The notes: a model not told the origin generated them from the letters alone. 64,000 nt of DNA from Xanthostigma xanthostigma (GCA_963575645.1 OY754465.1:40450401-40514400), one strand, 5' to 3'; counted from the stretch's first letter, positions 1 to 11,000 are shown. Made by a program: numbers and translations.

Positions 1-366
1 GACAAAATATCAAGACCTACTTTTTGAGCTCAGGAAGCAGTACCCAGAGTATTCTGTCAAATTAATTGTCCTTATAATTGGTGTCCTTGGAGGAGCCAAA
101 CCGTCACTGTTGGCAAGTATGAAAGCTATTCCGGCATGTCAGCGCAATGCTGAATCACTAGTCTGCCGCATGCAGAAGGCTGTGCTTATTGGGTCGCTCC
201 GTGTACTCCGTGCGCACGACCCAAACTCACTGTAATCGCCCATTTCATGGTTTGAGACGCGGTTATGGTTTCAACTTGCTCCGCAAGTATCCCTTGTGTG
301 ACGGTGACGAACCCGAAGTTTAGGGGGCTTGTGGATGCAAAATTCTTTAAGGAATTTATCCTTCAC

Positions 367-437
<71 letters not shown>
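1..437 (+). mobile_element. LINE fragment A, 3' end (truncated 5' by window edge)
   Basis: Frame 2-235 is open and ends in a stop. It reads as the C-terminal tail of a non-LTR retrotransposon polyprotein: a hydrophobic LIVLIIGVLGG stretch, then ACQRNAES, then QKAVLIGSLRVLRAHDPNSL. The 'QKAV(L/I)xGSLRVLR' ending is familiar from LINE endonuclease/reverse-transcriptase proteins of insects and nematodes. A 3' untranslated part follows and the element ends in a long (TAA)n run at 367-437, a common LINE 3' tail. The reverse transcriptase core lies outside the window. The isoleucine-repeat frame over 265-453 is only a translation of the microsatellite. Clade not assigned. Confidence 0.75.
367..437 (+). 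repeat. (TAA)n microsatellite, LINE tail
   Basis: About 70 bp of uninterrupted ATA/TAA repeat directly at the 3' end of LINE fragment A. It probably arose as the element's own tail. Confidence 0.9.
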
Positions 438-438
<1 letters not shown>

Positions 439-477
439 TCCTCTAACTCCTAAGTGAAGTATAGGGCGGCAAGGCCT

Positions 478-750
478 CTACGGAAATTTTGAATTCGATC
501 CTGTCTTTTGCCATATTTTTAACTTGAAGCCAGGTCGCTCCTTGTTCCATAACTTCTTGGCGAACAGTATTTCTCCAGGATATTTTGGGTCTTCCTCTTT
601 TCCGATTTTCCTGTGGGCTCTCTTCGCTATGTCATAATCTGTCTTTCGTAGCGTGTGTCCTATCCAATTCCATTTCCTACGATTTACGTTTTCCTTCGTT
701 TTACTGCTATAGTCTATACAGATGTTTTTTGTTACGTCATTCAACAGCAT
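478..750 (-). pseudogene. LINE fragment B, C-terminal ORF remnant
   Basis: The minus-strand frame (stop at 478-480) contains RRKWNWIGHTLRK followed by a basic, lysine-rich tail. The 'RRWRWIGHTLR' block is a hallmark near the C-terminus of many insect and flatworm LINE polyproteins. The fragment is cut at about 750, where the tail of LINE fragment C begins, so C probably inserted into or beside B. Only about 85 residues survive and no RT or endonuclease motifs are present. Confidence 0.7.
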
Positions 751-1305
751 AGATAGATAGATAGATATAGAATTTATTCAAAAAAGGCCGTAGCCATTGA
801 ATATGTCATACATAAAATTGTACAATGTACATAATAATAAAATTCACACATTAAAGTATAATTATTAAAATATAATTAGGTATTTATGTTAGGGCTGAGC
901 AATGAAGTCACTGACACTGTAAAAGCAATTATTCATAAGGTATTGATACAGCACTGTTTTGTATTTTTTAAGCTCAAGGCTTTTTCTATCCGTTGGTACG
1001 TGATTATAGATATTTATTAAATTATTAGTGACACTGTAGGGCATGTTAGCTCCTGGATACAAATCTGTTTTGTGACGTGTTTGGTACGTATGTCTGTTCA
1101 TATGTGGTAGGAAGTAATCAAAATGTTTTTTTATGTAACATGCACATTCAAATATATATATTGACGGCAAAGGAAGTAATTTTAGTTTTTTGAATAGTGG
1201 AACGCATGAGTCTCGATAACCGGCGTTCATAATATTGCGGATGCATTTTTTTTGTAACCGGAATAATCTAATTAGATGTTTGGAGCCTTCCGTATTTTAA
1301 AATTG
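751..1305 (-). mobile_element. LINE fragment C, C-terminal ORF plus 3' tail
   Basis: The minus strand reads from about 1290 down. FRLQKKCIRNI precedes a frame (stop at 889-891) with CVPLFKKLKLLPLPSIYIFE, then HTYQTRHKTDL, then LELKKYKTVLYQYL and a final NNCFYSVSDF. This order (LFKxLKILPLPSLYIFE, then HxYxTR, then FKxxLKxxL, then YSVxEF) is the standard C-terminal end of CR1/Jockey-group LINE ORF2 proteins. The 3' untranslated part ends in AATAAATTC and a (TATC)n tail at about 751-770. It is 5' truncated and cannot transpose itself. Confidence 0.8.
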
Positions 1306-1425
1306 AGATGACATAAGCATGATATGTTACCAAAAGAACATCTTGGCTTAGCATTTGAGATAAGGATCTTAGCAAGAAAGAATAGGAACCGCGTAACATT
1401 ATTACGGTACATACCGATATCTTAG
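1306..1425. other. No feature seen
   Basis: Unique-looking AT-rich sequence upstream of the LINE C fragment. Nothing recognised. Confidence 0.5.
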
Positions 1426-1524
1426 GAAAGCGAAGCTTTAAGGAAGTGTTCTGTACCTGGTTCCGCTACTGGCATTGATATTGTCAACGAGCGTATATAT
1501 TATATGGCCACGCAGTGTATAGAG
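1426..1524 (+). CDS. Candidate internal exon, unknown protein
   Basis: 99 nt, open in frame 1 only over its full length. It is bounded by a TTAG acceptor (1422-1425) and an AGAG|GTATGT donor at 1524/1525. The encoded peptide runs ESEALRKCSV ... IDIVNERIYYMATQCIE, phase 0 at both ends. Composition is less AT-rich than the flanks. The polypyrimidine tract is weak, and a mobile-element origin cannot be excluded. I do not recognise the protein. Transcript evidence is needed before treating it as a gene. Confidence 0.28.
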
Positions 1525-1870
1525 GTATGTTTATTATTATAATTGTACGGCAGTTGATATGGCGGGGACAAAGAGCATCGAAGATGTGGGTTCGACGTTC
1601 GCCATGCCATTTTAATGACTCTATACAAAACACATACAAGGACTGCATCATAAATACATCTCCTGTGTTTGTATGCCGACAACAGCCAGGTCAAATGTAA
1701 ATTATGCATAAACAGCGAGTCCTGTCGGCTGTCGCATGTCCTTCGTCCTGCTGCGATATATAGGGTGTTATGGAAATCTATAGCTTCCTTTTGTAAGGCT
1801 AAACTTATAGTGCGGAGGCGAAGAGAGTGAAGCGGTGAGCAGCGGGGAAGTACTCAAATCCGTTAAAATT
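1525..1870. other. No supported gene; short GC-richer patch
   Basis: Only short frames occur on both strands at 1500-1710, overlapping each other and without homology I can name. 1805-1860 is purine-rich. 1871-1900 holds a degenerate GAAT/GAAAG run at the edge of the tandem repeat that follows. Confidence 0.5.
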
Positions 1871-1889
1871 ATTGAATGAATGAAAGAAT

Positions 1890-2540
1890 GAAAGAAGATT
1901 GGTGACTAGATTGTCCAGAGGAATTGCTCCGCTCTCATCGATGTATCCAAAGATGGTTGTTCTCCTGTAGGCTAGGTCCACGCAATCGAACAATGGTTGG
2001 CTGTTTTGTCCTGCATTTCGCAAAAGTCGATTCCTGACGTTAATAAGTTAAGGGTTGATGCACGTCATCCTAAAAGAATTTTTGTGCTCCCCTTTGTCCT
2101 GGATCTAGTCGTCCAATAGTTTGGATCTTCTTATGAATTCCAGAAGATTGCTGACTAGATTATCCCGAAGAATTGCTCCGCTCTCATCGATGTATCCAGA
2201 GATGGTTGTTCTCCTGTAGGCTAGGTCCTCGCAATCGAACAATGGTTGGCTGTTTTGTCCTGCATTTCGCAAAATCTAAACTGTATCGATTCCTGACGTT
2301 AATAAGTTAAGGGTTAATGCACGTCATTCTAATAGAATTTTTGTGCTCCCCTTTGTCCTGGATCTAGTCATGAACTTCAGAAGATTGTTGACTAGATTGT
2401 CCCTAAGAATTGCTCCGCTCTCATCGATGTATCCAAAGATGGTTGTTCTCCTGTAGGCTAGGTCCTCGCAATCGAACAATGGTTGGCTGTTTTGTCCTGC
2501 ACTTCGCAAAATCTAAACTGTGTCGATTCCTGACGTAACC
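1890..2540. repeat. Three-copy tandem repeat, unit about 240-250 bp
   Basis: A core beginning attgctccgctctcatcg occurs at 1923, 2172 and 2409 (spacing 249 and 237). Each copy carries the same downstream text through 'caatggttggctgttttgtc' and 'cgattcctgacgt'. On the minus strand each unit encodes a near-identical peptide beginning AGQNSQPLFDC and containing YRRTTI(F/S)GYIDESGA. The units differ by small indels and by the end of the third copy. The peptide is not one I recognise. It could be a duplicated fragment of a retroelement or of a host exon. Confidence 0.85.
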
Positions 2541-3039
2541 CCATTGTGTGTAGATGCTTTCTCAGGGGTGCTACCGGTTAAGAGCCCAATCAGTTTCCTG
2601 AGTTAAAGTCTACTGAGTTTGATCAAGTCCTATGTACGCCTGTTGAAGGGCCCACAAACATTATTTTCCCATGTAATTTTCCTGGATTCAAGTTCCAGTA
2701 AGTGATTTGTTGATTGCGGGTCCAACTTTTGACAGTTTGTTGAATATTTGAATAAGTAATTTCACAAATCACGTTAAAATGATTACACTGTACAAAAAAA
2801 CGCGGACGGGACTCTTCGGTTGGCTTAGGGATGTTTCGGTGTTCACTTCTATGACACACGTTCCGAAATCCAGTGTTGCGCTCGCAACTCTCGTTAGATT
2901 GTTTCGCGCCGCTCTCCTTTCTTCACACTGAATCTTGCACTAATTGCGCTATTCTGTATGGTCAATATTAAAATAAATAGCGCTAATAAATGTCTATTCA
3001 ACTTTCACATAGGTATGTGATGTTGTTGGAAGATGACAA
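2541..3039. other. Intergenic, no feature seen
   Basis: Mixed composition. A 78-codon minus frame at 2623-2859 has no recognisable domain and no splice context. Nothing else noted. Confidence 0.5.
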
Positions 3040-3330
3040 AAAATTAACAGCACCATAATGTTAGGTTGTAGAAAACGTCAGGAAATCTGATTTGACACTT
3101 ATCTTGTGATTGTACAATTTTTTTCTTAAGAAACGCATTGTATCGACTCTGTTCGAAAAAAATGTGATCTATTGAAACGATATATTTTTTAAACGGCCAA
3201 GTATACATGTATCTAACATAGTTTTTTTGCGCAATTTTCACTTCGACAGTTTTGCAACATTTTTCAAAATTGATATTTTTCTAAGTAGATTAGTATTTTG
3301 TTTTTCTGTGAGCACAATCTAATTATCTAC
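3040..3330 (+). repeat. Diverged dispersed repeat, copy 1 (partner near 10.2 kb)
   Basis: Shares an ordered series of blocks with 10195-10450 in the same orientation: 'aacatagttt', 'caattttcactt', an 'acattttt...' block, 'tttttctaagtagat' versus 'tttttctatgtagat', and 'ttgtttttct'. Both copies are AT-rich and decayed. No termini defined. Confidence 0.55.
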
Positions 3331-4242
3331 ATGGCAGGGAATTTCACAGCTTTAGAGTGCTCCAACATGTATAAAAACTGTCTAAATTTTTATGACAATG
3401 CTACAACTCATCACAAGTCTTTCTTTGCTTCGATTAAATGTCATTTGTGTAAATTCGCAACATTAACATGCAGTATTTAAACCCGAAAATGACGAAGTTG
3501 TATTTGAGTGTAACGTGTAATTTCTACAAAGCTTTCAGAACTGAGTGTCTGCGTTACCAAATTCTGTACAGGTGCCCGGATGTCGGCTTAATTCACTTAT
3601 CTTGGAAATCTGGTGAGCATCGGGTAATTTTTGTACTTTTCTAAGTTTTCAGAATCACATAATCGGATATACAATTATTCTTACTTGAGTTTTCCCAAAT
3701 TTTCAATAATTTAAATTTTTGAACACATTATACATGTTAAATATGACCGGATTGGTTTGTTGAATACACTTTCTGTCTTGTATGTGTGACTTCATAGAAT
3801 ATTAACAGGCAAGTTTCAGATAAACACATAACTACATAAAACATTATATAATGTTTCATTTCGTCGAATTATATACATAATAAACTGACAATGAAGTATT
3901 GTGGTCAGATTTGATACTCAAAATCAAAATTGTTTTGAAATCAATTTAATGCAGTTCAGGTAATAAAGTTTTAATGTCAAATGTAAGCCAATGTTATTGT
4001 TTAAAGTTGTCTGTTAACCATAGGTAATTAATTTGGTAACAAATTGTATACCATTTACAATAAATTAATTACTTAAATATTCAATGATTATATATTGTAT
4101 GTTATATGTGTAACGAAAATAATGTAACTGTAGAACTACAAAATAAAATGTTACCTATTTAGCTACTCAACACCCCTTTAATATTTCCGATTTACTGATA
4201 TTAATGTTTTTTTTTAGTTACTGCTCAACATGCTTTAATTAC
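3331..4242. other. AT-rich intergenic DNA
   Basis: No coding frame, repeat boundary or RNA gene recognised. Homopolymer T runs occur near 4206-4215. Confidence 0.5.
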
Positions 4243-5124
4243 ACAGGGTGAGTCAGACCACCCGTATCAGTCGTTTTTTTCGAAAACTGTTAGTCGTAGA
4301 GAGTTGTGTCAAAAATCTGTATTATAAAAGCCATAATGAAGAATCGAATGGTGATATTTTTTCCCCCCGGAAAGGTCGGCTTCCCTGTTATTTTGCTCCG
4401 GAATGTTCAGAACTCCGGAATGTTAAATGGCACGATAGGTCGAAAGTGGTATTGTTGATAAGATCTTTAAAAAATAATCAAGTTTTGTAGGACATTTTTT
4501 TTTTGTTACTGCCACCCCTGTTAAGTAATATTCGTTTGAAATTATTAAATTAACATGTCAGAATAACAAACTTAATTTTAAAAGTCGGCATTTAAAATCT
4601 AGTTACCTAATTAAACAATGTCACAAATGTTCAAACTGACTTCAATTTACTTCTAAACACTGCGGAGCTCTTCTCGATATGTTATGAGTACCTGGAAGTA
4701 TTTTCCGATAAAAAAAAAACAATTGTAATTATTGAAAACTTATTGTGACATTGTTTAATTAGGTAACTAGATTTTAAATGTCGACTTTTAAAATTAAGAA
4801 TGTTATTCTGACATGTTAATTTAATAATTTCAAACAAATATTACTTAACAGGGGTGGCAGTAACAAAAAAAAATGTCCTACAAAACTTGCTTATTTTTTA
4901 AAGATCTTTTCAACAATACCACTTTCGACCTATCGTGCCATTTAACATTCCGGAGTTCTGAACATTCCGGAGCAAACTAACAGGGAAGTCGACCTTTCCG
5001 GGGGAAAAAAATATCACCATTCGATTCTTCATTAGGGCTTTTATAATACAGATTTTTGACACAACTCTCTACGACTAACAGTTTTCGAAAAAAACGGCTG
5101 ATACGGGTGGTCTGACTCACCTGT
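4243..5124. mobile_element. Large foldback (inverted-repeat) element, 882 bp
   Basis: Left arm about 4243-4626 and right arm about 4743-5124 are reverse complements over nearly 380 bp with few differences; a spacer of about 115 bp separates them. The outer ends read acagg(g)tgagtcagacc. Landmarks present in both arms include the 'gttactgccacccctgttaa' block and the 'ccggaatgttcagaactccg' block. I see no convincing target-site duplication. The frame at 4248-4490 is just part of the left arm. A non-autonomous DNA transposon or a hairpin-like MITE is the likely class. Confidence 0.85.
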
Positions 5125-7097
5125 ATATTATTAGTAGAAACGAATTTTCACAAATTATTTTTTTACTAACTGGTAAATCTGTTTTCAACTGATTTTGAAC
5201 ACTGTATTTTGAAGTTAAAATAACAAAATCAATAACTCCGATCTGTTTTACCCAAATATTTAAAAGATATCTAGTGAAAAAATGGTACGTATGTAAAACA
5301 ATCTACTGAATTATAATAAAATTATTGTGAATTTTTAAAAAAATATGACGATCGTAACTCTACATCCCACCTCATGAATAAGTTGATTTTTATACAAACA
5401 TAATAAATTTTATGGTTGCCTACAGTAACAATGGCAGCGAGAGGTTTATGTTCTGAATTTGGTATATAAAATCGGCATAAAATTACTGCTGTGTATAATA
5501 TGAACCATATGCGTCATAAGCGTTAACCGCATCAAGCACTCTATTAAAATACTGTAAGCTGCAATAAAAACACGCAAATCGAATTAAAAACATTTTTTTA
5601 TAACAACGCCTATTTAATTTACAGCGTTTGTAATGTGAGATAAAAAACATATTTGTAATATTTTTGTCTGAAAATCTGTATAGCGGATTATTTAAATCTT
5701 GTGAAGATTGAAAATTTACACAAAATAATCTCGATTCGAAATCATGTACAATAATATAGTAAGCCTCTATGATGTTAGTGCCTACGGGAATTTTTAAAAC
5801 AAAATGATTACTTAGCCGTTTTTTTTTTTTTTTATTTCAACATGCGCCAAACCTGAAATATTGTGATATTCAACTCACCGCAATATACACTATTATAATT
5901 ATGAGGCTTTTTACATTATAAATGAACGAAAAAATTTTACAATATAGACCGTAAAATTCATGCCTACGGAAGTTAAGATTTCTAGATGGATTTTCTGTAT
6001 TAATAACAATTTTCGATTACTATGTAAGGACCATTTTTTGTCAGTATATTAAACAAATTAACTAGAATTTATCTAGTTTATTTTTAAGAAGGCATACTGA
6101 ATATTATTATGGTTCAAACTTAAAAAAAAATATTAAAACCCGATAAAGCAGCAACAAATTGTATTTTTACGACTGACATAATTATCAATCATATTGGCCT
6201 CACATAAAATTTATGGTTGAACTCGTTTAAAAAAATTGGTGCATTAAATTCTGAGGCACAAAACTATAAATCCGTACTGTCGACATTTTTGACATCATCA
6301 AGTAGCTCGGGTCATAAAACATGCACACTATAGATCTGCAGTCACAAAACAAAACGACGTATGTTAGATTTTAAGCAAAATAAGATTAACAACGATTTTA
6401 TCATGCCGTCAATTAGGTGATTCCGTTACGTATTTTTAAGCGCAAATAAAACAGACGGTACTGACGACCACGTGAACCAAAAATCAAGTATCTTTTTACT
6501 AAGTTATACCGTCACGAATGTCGAGCCGGACAAAAATCATTCTGCAATGTAGATATATTAATTGAGAAGCTTTTTATTAACTTCGCTAGTAAGTTTTAGA
6601 GCCAAATATGATTCAATTTTTACCCATTTCTTCATATCCGATCCAGTTGAATTTTTGGACACATAAGTAGTTCCAATGAGAATACAATATTTTATTATAA
6701 GGATTCAATTTAGATAACTTCCTTCATCTTACTCTAAGTGTCCCGTCACTTCCACCACAAATGTTCCGTTTCTCCCACCACGTGAAATACCTACAAATTT
6801 TCATTTCTTCAACAAAAAACTTGAATTAAAAAATCAAAAACCAATTCAATCTAAATGTAGACTATATGGCTTTCGTATAGCGCGTGTATTAGGAAGACAC
6901 CTCGATTAGTATTATATGCGATCGACATTGTTGTCACTTTTCACTAGGTGATCCTCCCCACATTTTAAAACGCAGTGTAACGTTTCACAGAATTTAACAA
7001 AATGGTTTATTATTAACGCGAGTTAAATTGTTTAAAAAGTAGTGTTTGAAATTTGAATGAAGACCTTCGTGGCACAGGAATAATAAACGAAACAATA
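5125..7097. other. AT-rich intergenic DNA
   Basis: About 2 kb with no frame worth reporting. It contains a T-run at 5819-5834 and one paired 'cttccacca ... ctcccacca' motif at 6747-6782 that recurs elsewhere in the window (see 23985-24120 and 44770-44815). Confidence 0.5.
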
Positions 7098-7144
7098 CTG
7101 ATGTTTAAAATTGCATTTAGTATACTAACGTTTCGATACTTTTT
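7098..7144 (-). repeat. Fragment of the GTATCGAAACGTT repeat family
   Basis: On the minus strand it reads agtatcgaaacgttagtata, then 'aaatgcaattttaaacatcagtattg' in pieces. It matches 7478-7560 and 25335-25420. Its 5' part is cut where the 'gggttccgtacc' repeat begins. Confidence 0.6.
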
Positions 7145-7275
7145 AGGGTTCCGTACCTGAATGGTGCCCAACGGAACCCTATTACTAAGCCTCCGCTGTT
7201 CGTCCATCTGTCTGTCAGCGGTCTGTATCTCATGAACCGTAATAAGTGGAGAGTTGAAATTTTCACAGAACAACA
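7145..7275 (+). repeat. 'gggttccgtacc' dispersed repeat, copy 1
   Basis: Contains gggttccgtacc, then 'cggaaccctattactaagcc' and 'tccgctgttcgtcc', then 'tctgtatctcatgaaccgt', then 'gagttgaaattttcacag'. I recognise this as a very common repeat of lepidopteran genomes. A second, inverted copy lies at 17250-17392. It was the basis of a spurious minus frame at 7013-7276. Confidence 0.75.
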
Positions 7276-7316
7276 AATAATTAAAAAACAGACCCGAAGG
7301 AGAGCAAACTAAGAAA

Positions 7317-7366
7317 AAAAAGTTTATTGCTTATAATTCGCTCAATTTAAATCAGATCGTTTCGGG
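7317..7366 (+). repeat. Short copy of the 'aattcgctcaatttaaatc' module
   Basis: The block 'cttataattcgctcaattta' plus 'aatcagatcg' also occurs at 18018-18065 and 40255-40300, where it heads a longer shared region. Here only the head is clear. Confidence 0.6.
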
Positions 7367-7477
7367 ACAGAAAATTTAAAATTGATTTAGTTCAATTTTT
7401 GCTTTTCACTGCAAAATTTTTACAAATCTTTATCAACAAAGTAAGTACTATTTGTATATTGACACTATTAAATTCTC

Positions 7478-7560
7478 TGAAGACGATACAAAGTATCGAA
7501 ACATTAGTAGATTAATATTAAATGCAATTTTGCACATTAGTATTGCTTCATTCAATGATT
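7478..7560 (+). repeat. CTGAAGA-hairpin-GAAAC repeat (ribozyme-like motif)
   Basis: Reads ctgaagacgatacaaagtat then cgaaacattag. GATAC/GTATC form a perfect 5-bp stem with an AAA loop between CTGAAGA and GAAAC. The downstream text 'aaatgcaattttgcacatta gtattg' matches the other copies at 7098-7144 and 25335-25420. See the finding on hammerhead-like cores. Confidence 0.6.
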
Positions 7561-8343
7561 TTGTGTCACGGATGTCTTTCTTTAAACATAGACCAATTCA
7601 AGGATCAAAATCTACTCTAAATTGAATTAATTTAACTAACAAAAGTAGTTCATCTTTTAAGTCGATTAACTCTATACGCGAGTATAAATTGCGTTAAAAT
7701 CGTATTAGAAATTTAAGAGTAATGGTAGAACAGACAGACGGACAAAAAATCTGAAAATGATCAATTAGCAATTTGTATTATGCATTATGCATAAAAAAAA
7801 TGAAAAAAATAAGTTTAGTTGAAAAGCTTTCCTTACATTTTTATTAATAGTATAGGTATCTTGATTACTAAAAATTCAACATAAGTGCTTTAGCCTTGAG
7901 ATCACAGATATTTTACACAACAAAGTTCTTTTGAGCCAAGTTCACATCCCAACGCGTAACATACTGTGTAAATAATATATTGAATGAAGACAGAAGGCAC
8001 TTAAAATAAAAATATGATAATACAAAAAAGACGAAAGAACTGCTCCAATATTCGATACAAATTTTATGAGCACATAAAGTCGGAATAATATACTGCATCT
8101 AAAATACAATGTATAGAAACAATTTCACTGTTGTGTTATAAAAAGTTGTAAAAAAATTGCTGACAACAACTTTATTAATGTTATAGTTTTTGCAACTATA
8201 ATGTAAAAATGTAAATTTAACTTCAGGTTATATATTGCTGTATATACATTTTTAGGTATTAAATTTATAGGTGCATTATTTTCGGTATTATATTGGTTTA
8301 ACAATTCGCAAACAGTAAAAAAGATAGGTACTTATTTTTATAA
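7561..8343. other. AT-rich intergenic DNA
   Basis: No feature recognised; one 61-codon minus frame without features. Confidence 0.5.
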
Positions 8344-8380
8344 CTAGCTGCCCGGTTCGACATTTTCCACAAGAAAATAC
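8344..8380 (-). mobile_element. Possible Helitron 3' terminus (minus strand)
   Basis: On the minus strand this reads ...gtcgaaccgggcagCTAG followed by T, resembling the GC-rich end and CTAG|T boundary of insect Helitrons. No 5' TC partner was located, so the extent is unknown. Confidence 0.3.
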
Positions 8381-8694
8381 AAATAAAATATTAGTTCTAA
8401 TGATATATTCTATACCGGTTTTTTAAATGAAATATATATTATGTATATTCAACATTTCAATGAAATCCGTGAAAGAAATACAACTAACGAAACAACTTTT
8501 CACTTTTTTATAAGATAAATACTTTGGATTTTAAATACTAGCTCTCAAACCCCTCCTGTTTCCTTGTTCTAATCTAAAAAAATATTATTATTAATATTAA
8601 TATATATATTTATTGTGAAATTACAAGTAAAAAAAATATTAATATAAATATTAATTGCAATTTATTCCCAATATTAACAAATTGAAAATTTCAG

Positions 8695-8880
8695 TTGACG
8701 GCCCTGAAAAAATACTAGCCAACGTGACGTCAACTTAGGCCTGTAAAAATCTTTAGAATTTATTATTTTTATATTTACTAAATTCAGAATTCGTACTAGG
8801 CCCGGGTACTCTTTTCGTTAGTGGCCTTAAAAAATGCTAGTCAATGTGACGTAGCCCTTAGATCAGTAAAATTTTAAACA
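8695..8880 (+). repeat. Two-copy direct repeat, about 125 bp spacing
   Basis: 'ggccctgaaaaaatactagcc' (in parts) with 'aacgtgacgt' at about 8700 recurs as 'ggccttaaaaaatgctagtc' with 'aatgtgacgt' at about 8823. Diverged tandem duplication of unknown origin. Confidence 0.6.
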
Positions 8881-9414
8881 GCATAAATAAATAAAAAACA
8901 AAAAGCGACGAAAAAGACTTTGGACACATAAAAAAATAACTCGGTGTAAAGTGAAGGTGTCAAGTTGGTGTTGAGTTGGGTTAGTCATATTTCCGATATA
9001 CAGATCAAGAGTCACGGGGGACTATTGCAGTTGTACAATAAGCAGGCCAGGACTAGGAGGGGACGTCAGTTTGAACACTAATCGGGCGTCAAATGTGAGT
9101 GGTGATGCGTGTGGTTTGTGTGCGTGAGACACGCGGGCCTCAGTGCCAGCCGCCGCCCCTGGTGCTTTCACCGAACCTACAATTTCGTCATTATCCAAAT
9201 ACGGTTGTGTCTTTTGAATGCTAATTTACACTTTCTGTATACTCAGTATAAATACAGTGAAGACTTTATATAACTTAGCAATTTCATTCGTTATAGAGAG
9301 TTTCTTTATAAGGTGTGAGTAATGAGTACCAATCAGGTATAATTAATATTCACTTTATATAAAGTTTTTCGTTATAAACAGTTTCTTTATAGCCAATTTT
9401 TACTAACTCAGTTA
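8881..9414. other. Intergenic, with a GC-rich island at about 9050-9170
   Basis: The 120-bp island contains CG-rich text such as 'cacgcgggcctcagtgccag' against an AT-rich background. It has no long frame, TATA box with initiator, or repeat partner that I can see. It could be an untranslated exon or a regulatory patch. Unassigned. Confidence 0.35.
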
Positions 9415-9639
9415 TTATTAACCACTGTACCGCGGTACTTTTGTGTGCAGCGAAAATTCTAAAGTGTGCCGCCAAATTTTAGAAATGTGTATACTAAAAA
9501 TTATAATGCTTTTTTAATTACGAGTAAAGTTAAAAATATTTATTTATAAATATGTGAATATGTTAAAAATATTAAATAATATAATAAAAAAATTATTTTT
9601 AAAATGAGTTTAGTTACAGTTAGTAATTATATAATATAT

Positions 9640-9999
9640 TATAGAGTAGCTACTGTTTGCTACAATTGTTAAGAAACACCCATTGCTACAATGTAAGGAA
9701 ACAATTTCACCTTTGATTCACTCATAGCTCTCACTACTGTGATGGTTCATATCTAGCGTTAACTAATATAATTGGCTCTCGCATGATGTGAAAAAATCTG
9801 TTACCAATGCTATAAATATAAGAAAGATAGTTATGTCACTGTGGTGTAATGTAACTCAGTCCGCCGCGAGAGTGGAAAGATTCGGGGTTCGTATCCCGAC
9901 GTTGACATTGTTTGAAAAAATACACTAATTTTTCTATGTTGATAGCGTTGTAACAATGGGTGTTTCTTAACAATTGTAGCAAACAGTAGCTACTCTATA
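9640..9999. mobile_element. TIR MITE, TA-flanked, about 360 bp
   Basis: Terminal inverted repeats of about 53 bp (9640-9692 and 9946-9999): tatagagtagctactgtttg at the left and its complement caaacagtagctactctata at the right. TA lies at both outer boundaries, suggesting a Tc1/mariner-like target site. The interior holds a tRNA-promoter-like block. No transposase. Confidence 0.75.
9845..9905 (+). other. tRNA-like (SINE-head) block inside the TIR element
   Basis: Contains an A-box-like 'gtaactcagtccg' and, 25 nt later, a B-box-like 'gggttcgtatcccgac'. The spacing and sequence resemble a tRNA internal promoter, but acceptor and anticodon stems are not convincing. Either a captured SINE head or chance. 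Confidence 0.4.
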
Positions 10000-10194
10000 A
10001 AAAAAATTATTGTCACAAACTATTTTACACAGTGTATTATAGGTAAGTAAACAACTTTTAAGCTTAATCTGCTTCTTTGTGTGCCACCAAATTTTGAAAT
10101 CGTTAAAAGTGTGCCGCGACAAAAAAAGATTCAGAATCACTGGACTAACTAGTAACTACAAATCTTAATGCTGATCTGCAGAAAGCATTGTCAA

Positions 10195-10450
10195 AAATAC
10201 AAGTTTGACAATGAGTAGATTGTGACCATACACATTTTTTCATAAGAAATGAATTTCAAGTCGATACTACTCGAAATCAATTGAAATTATATATTTTTTA
10301 ACTGTATACAAATTTATTTAACATAGTTTATTGTACCTACAATTTTCACTTCAAAAACATTTTTTACGCACATTGATCAAAATGCGATCTTTTTCTATGT
10401 AGATAAATAATTTGTTTTTCTACTTGACAGAGTTTGAATATAACATAATT
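10195..10450 (+). repeat. Diverged dispersed repeat, copy 2
   Basis: Partner of 3040-3330 in direct orientation. Most similar over 'aacatagttt', 'caattttcacttcaaaaaca' and 'tttttctatgtagat'. Confidence 0.55.
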
Positions 10451-11000
10451 TATAATTTTCATATGTAATCACAATCTGACGACATTGTCAAATAAAATTT
10501 TTTAACAATGCTTTCCGTACTTGCCATTCTCTAATTCTAAACCGTCAAAAATCTGACGAAAATTTATTAATTTAAGTTTATTCACTAGGTATATGAATTT
10601 TCGAAATGGACGAGAACGAGATATTTTTGGTAATTTGAAATCTATATATGTAGATAGTATAGAAGGTAGGTGTCTGTACCGGTTAACCTCGAGAACTACT
10701 GAACGGATTTGAATGAGATTTTTAACATTCGATAGCTTATTTTTTGGGAAAGATTTAGGTCTACAATAATTGTCCAGTCCCAGTTCGTCCGGGTAAAATT
10801 AGAATTGAATCCGTTACATATTTTTTGAGGAAGGTTCGAATCTGTATTAATTGTCACTGTCGGTTTCGCACGTGTAAAAACTGAATCGATTCCAAGTTGG
10901 ACTGAAGTCAAGTTTATGTCAAAAGAGCGTGTGAAATAAAATAAACCCAACAAATAATATGTCGCCGGCATTTAATTATAAATTCGAGCGAACGAGCGAA
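10451..11000. other. Intergenic with transposon-like text at 10640-10900
   Basis: 'gagaactactgaacggattt' followed by 'gaatgagatttttaacattcg' is the kind of sentence found in RTE/Helitron-derived repeats of insects. No termini, no coding frame. Confidence 0.35.

Larger units (their letters stand above)
9415..10150. repeat. Decayed 'gtgtgccgc' repeat surrounding the TIR element
   Basis: Both flanks of the TIR element carry similar, same-orientation text: 'gtgtgccgccaaattttaga' on the left and 'gtgtgccaccaaattttgaa' then 'gtgtgccgcgac' on the right. The right side ends 'aatcactgg'. This text resembles hAT-type repeats ending in 'gtgtgccgcg ... accactg'. The TIR element at 9640-9999 appears inserted in it. 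Confidence 0.45.

Noticed and set aside
265-453. 62-codon frame with a long isoleucine run
   Set aside because: Direct translation of the (TAA)n microsatellite at the LINE tail.
9845-9905. Functional tRNA gene
   Set aside because: A- and B-box-like strings exist but the cloverleaf does not fold convincingly.
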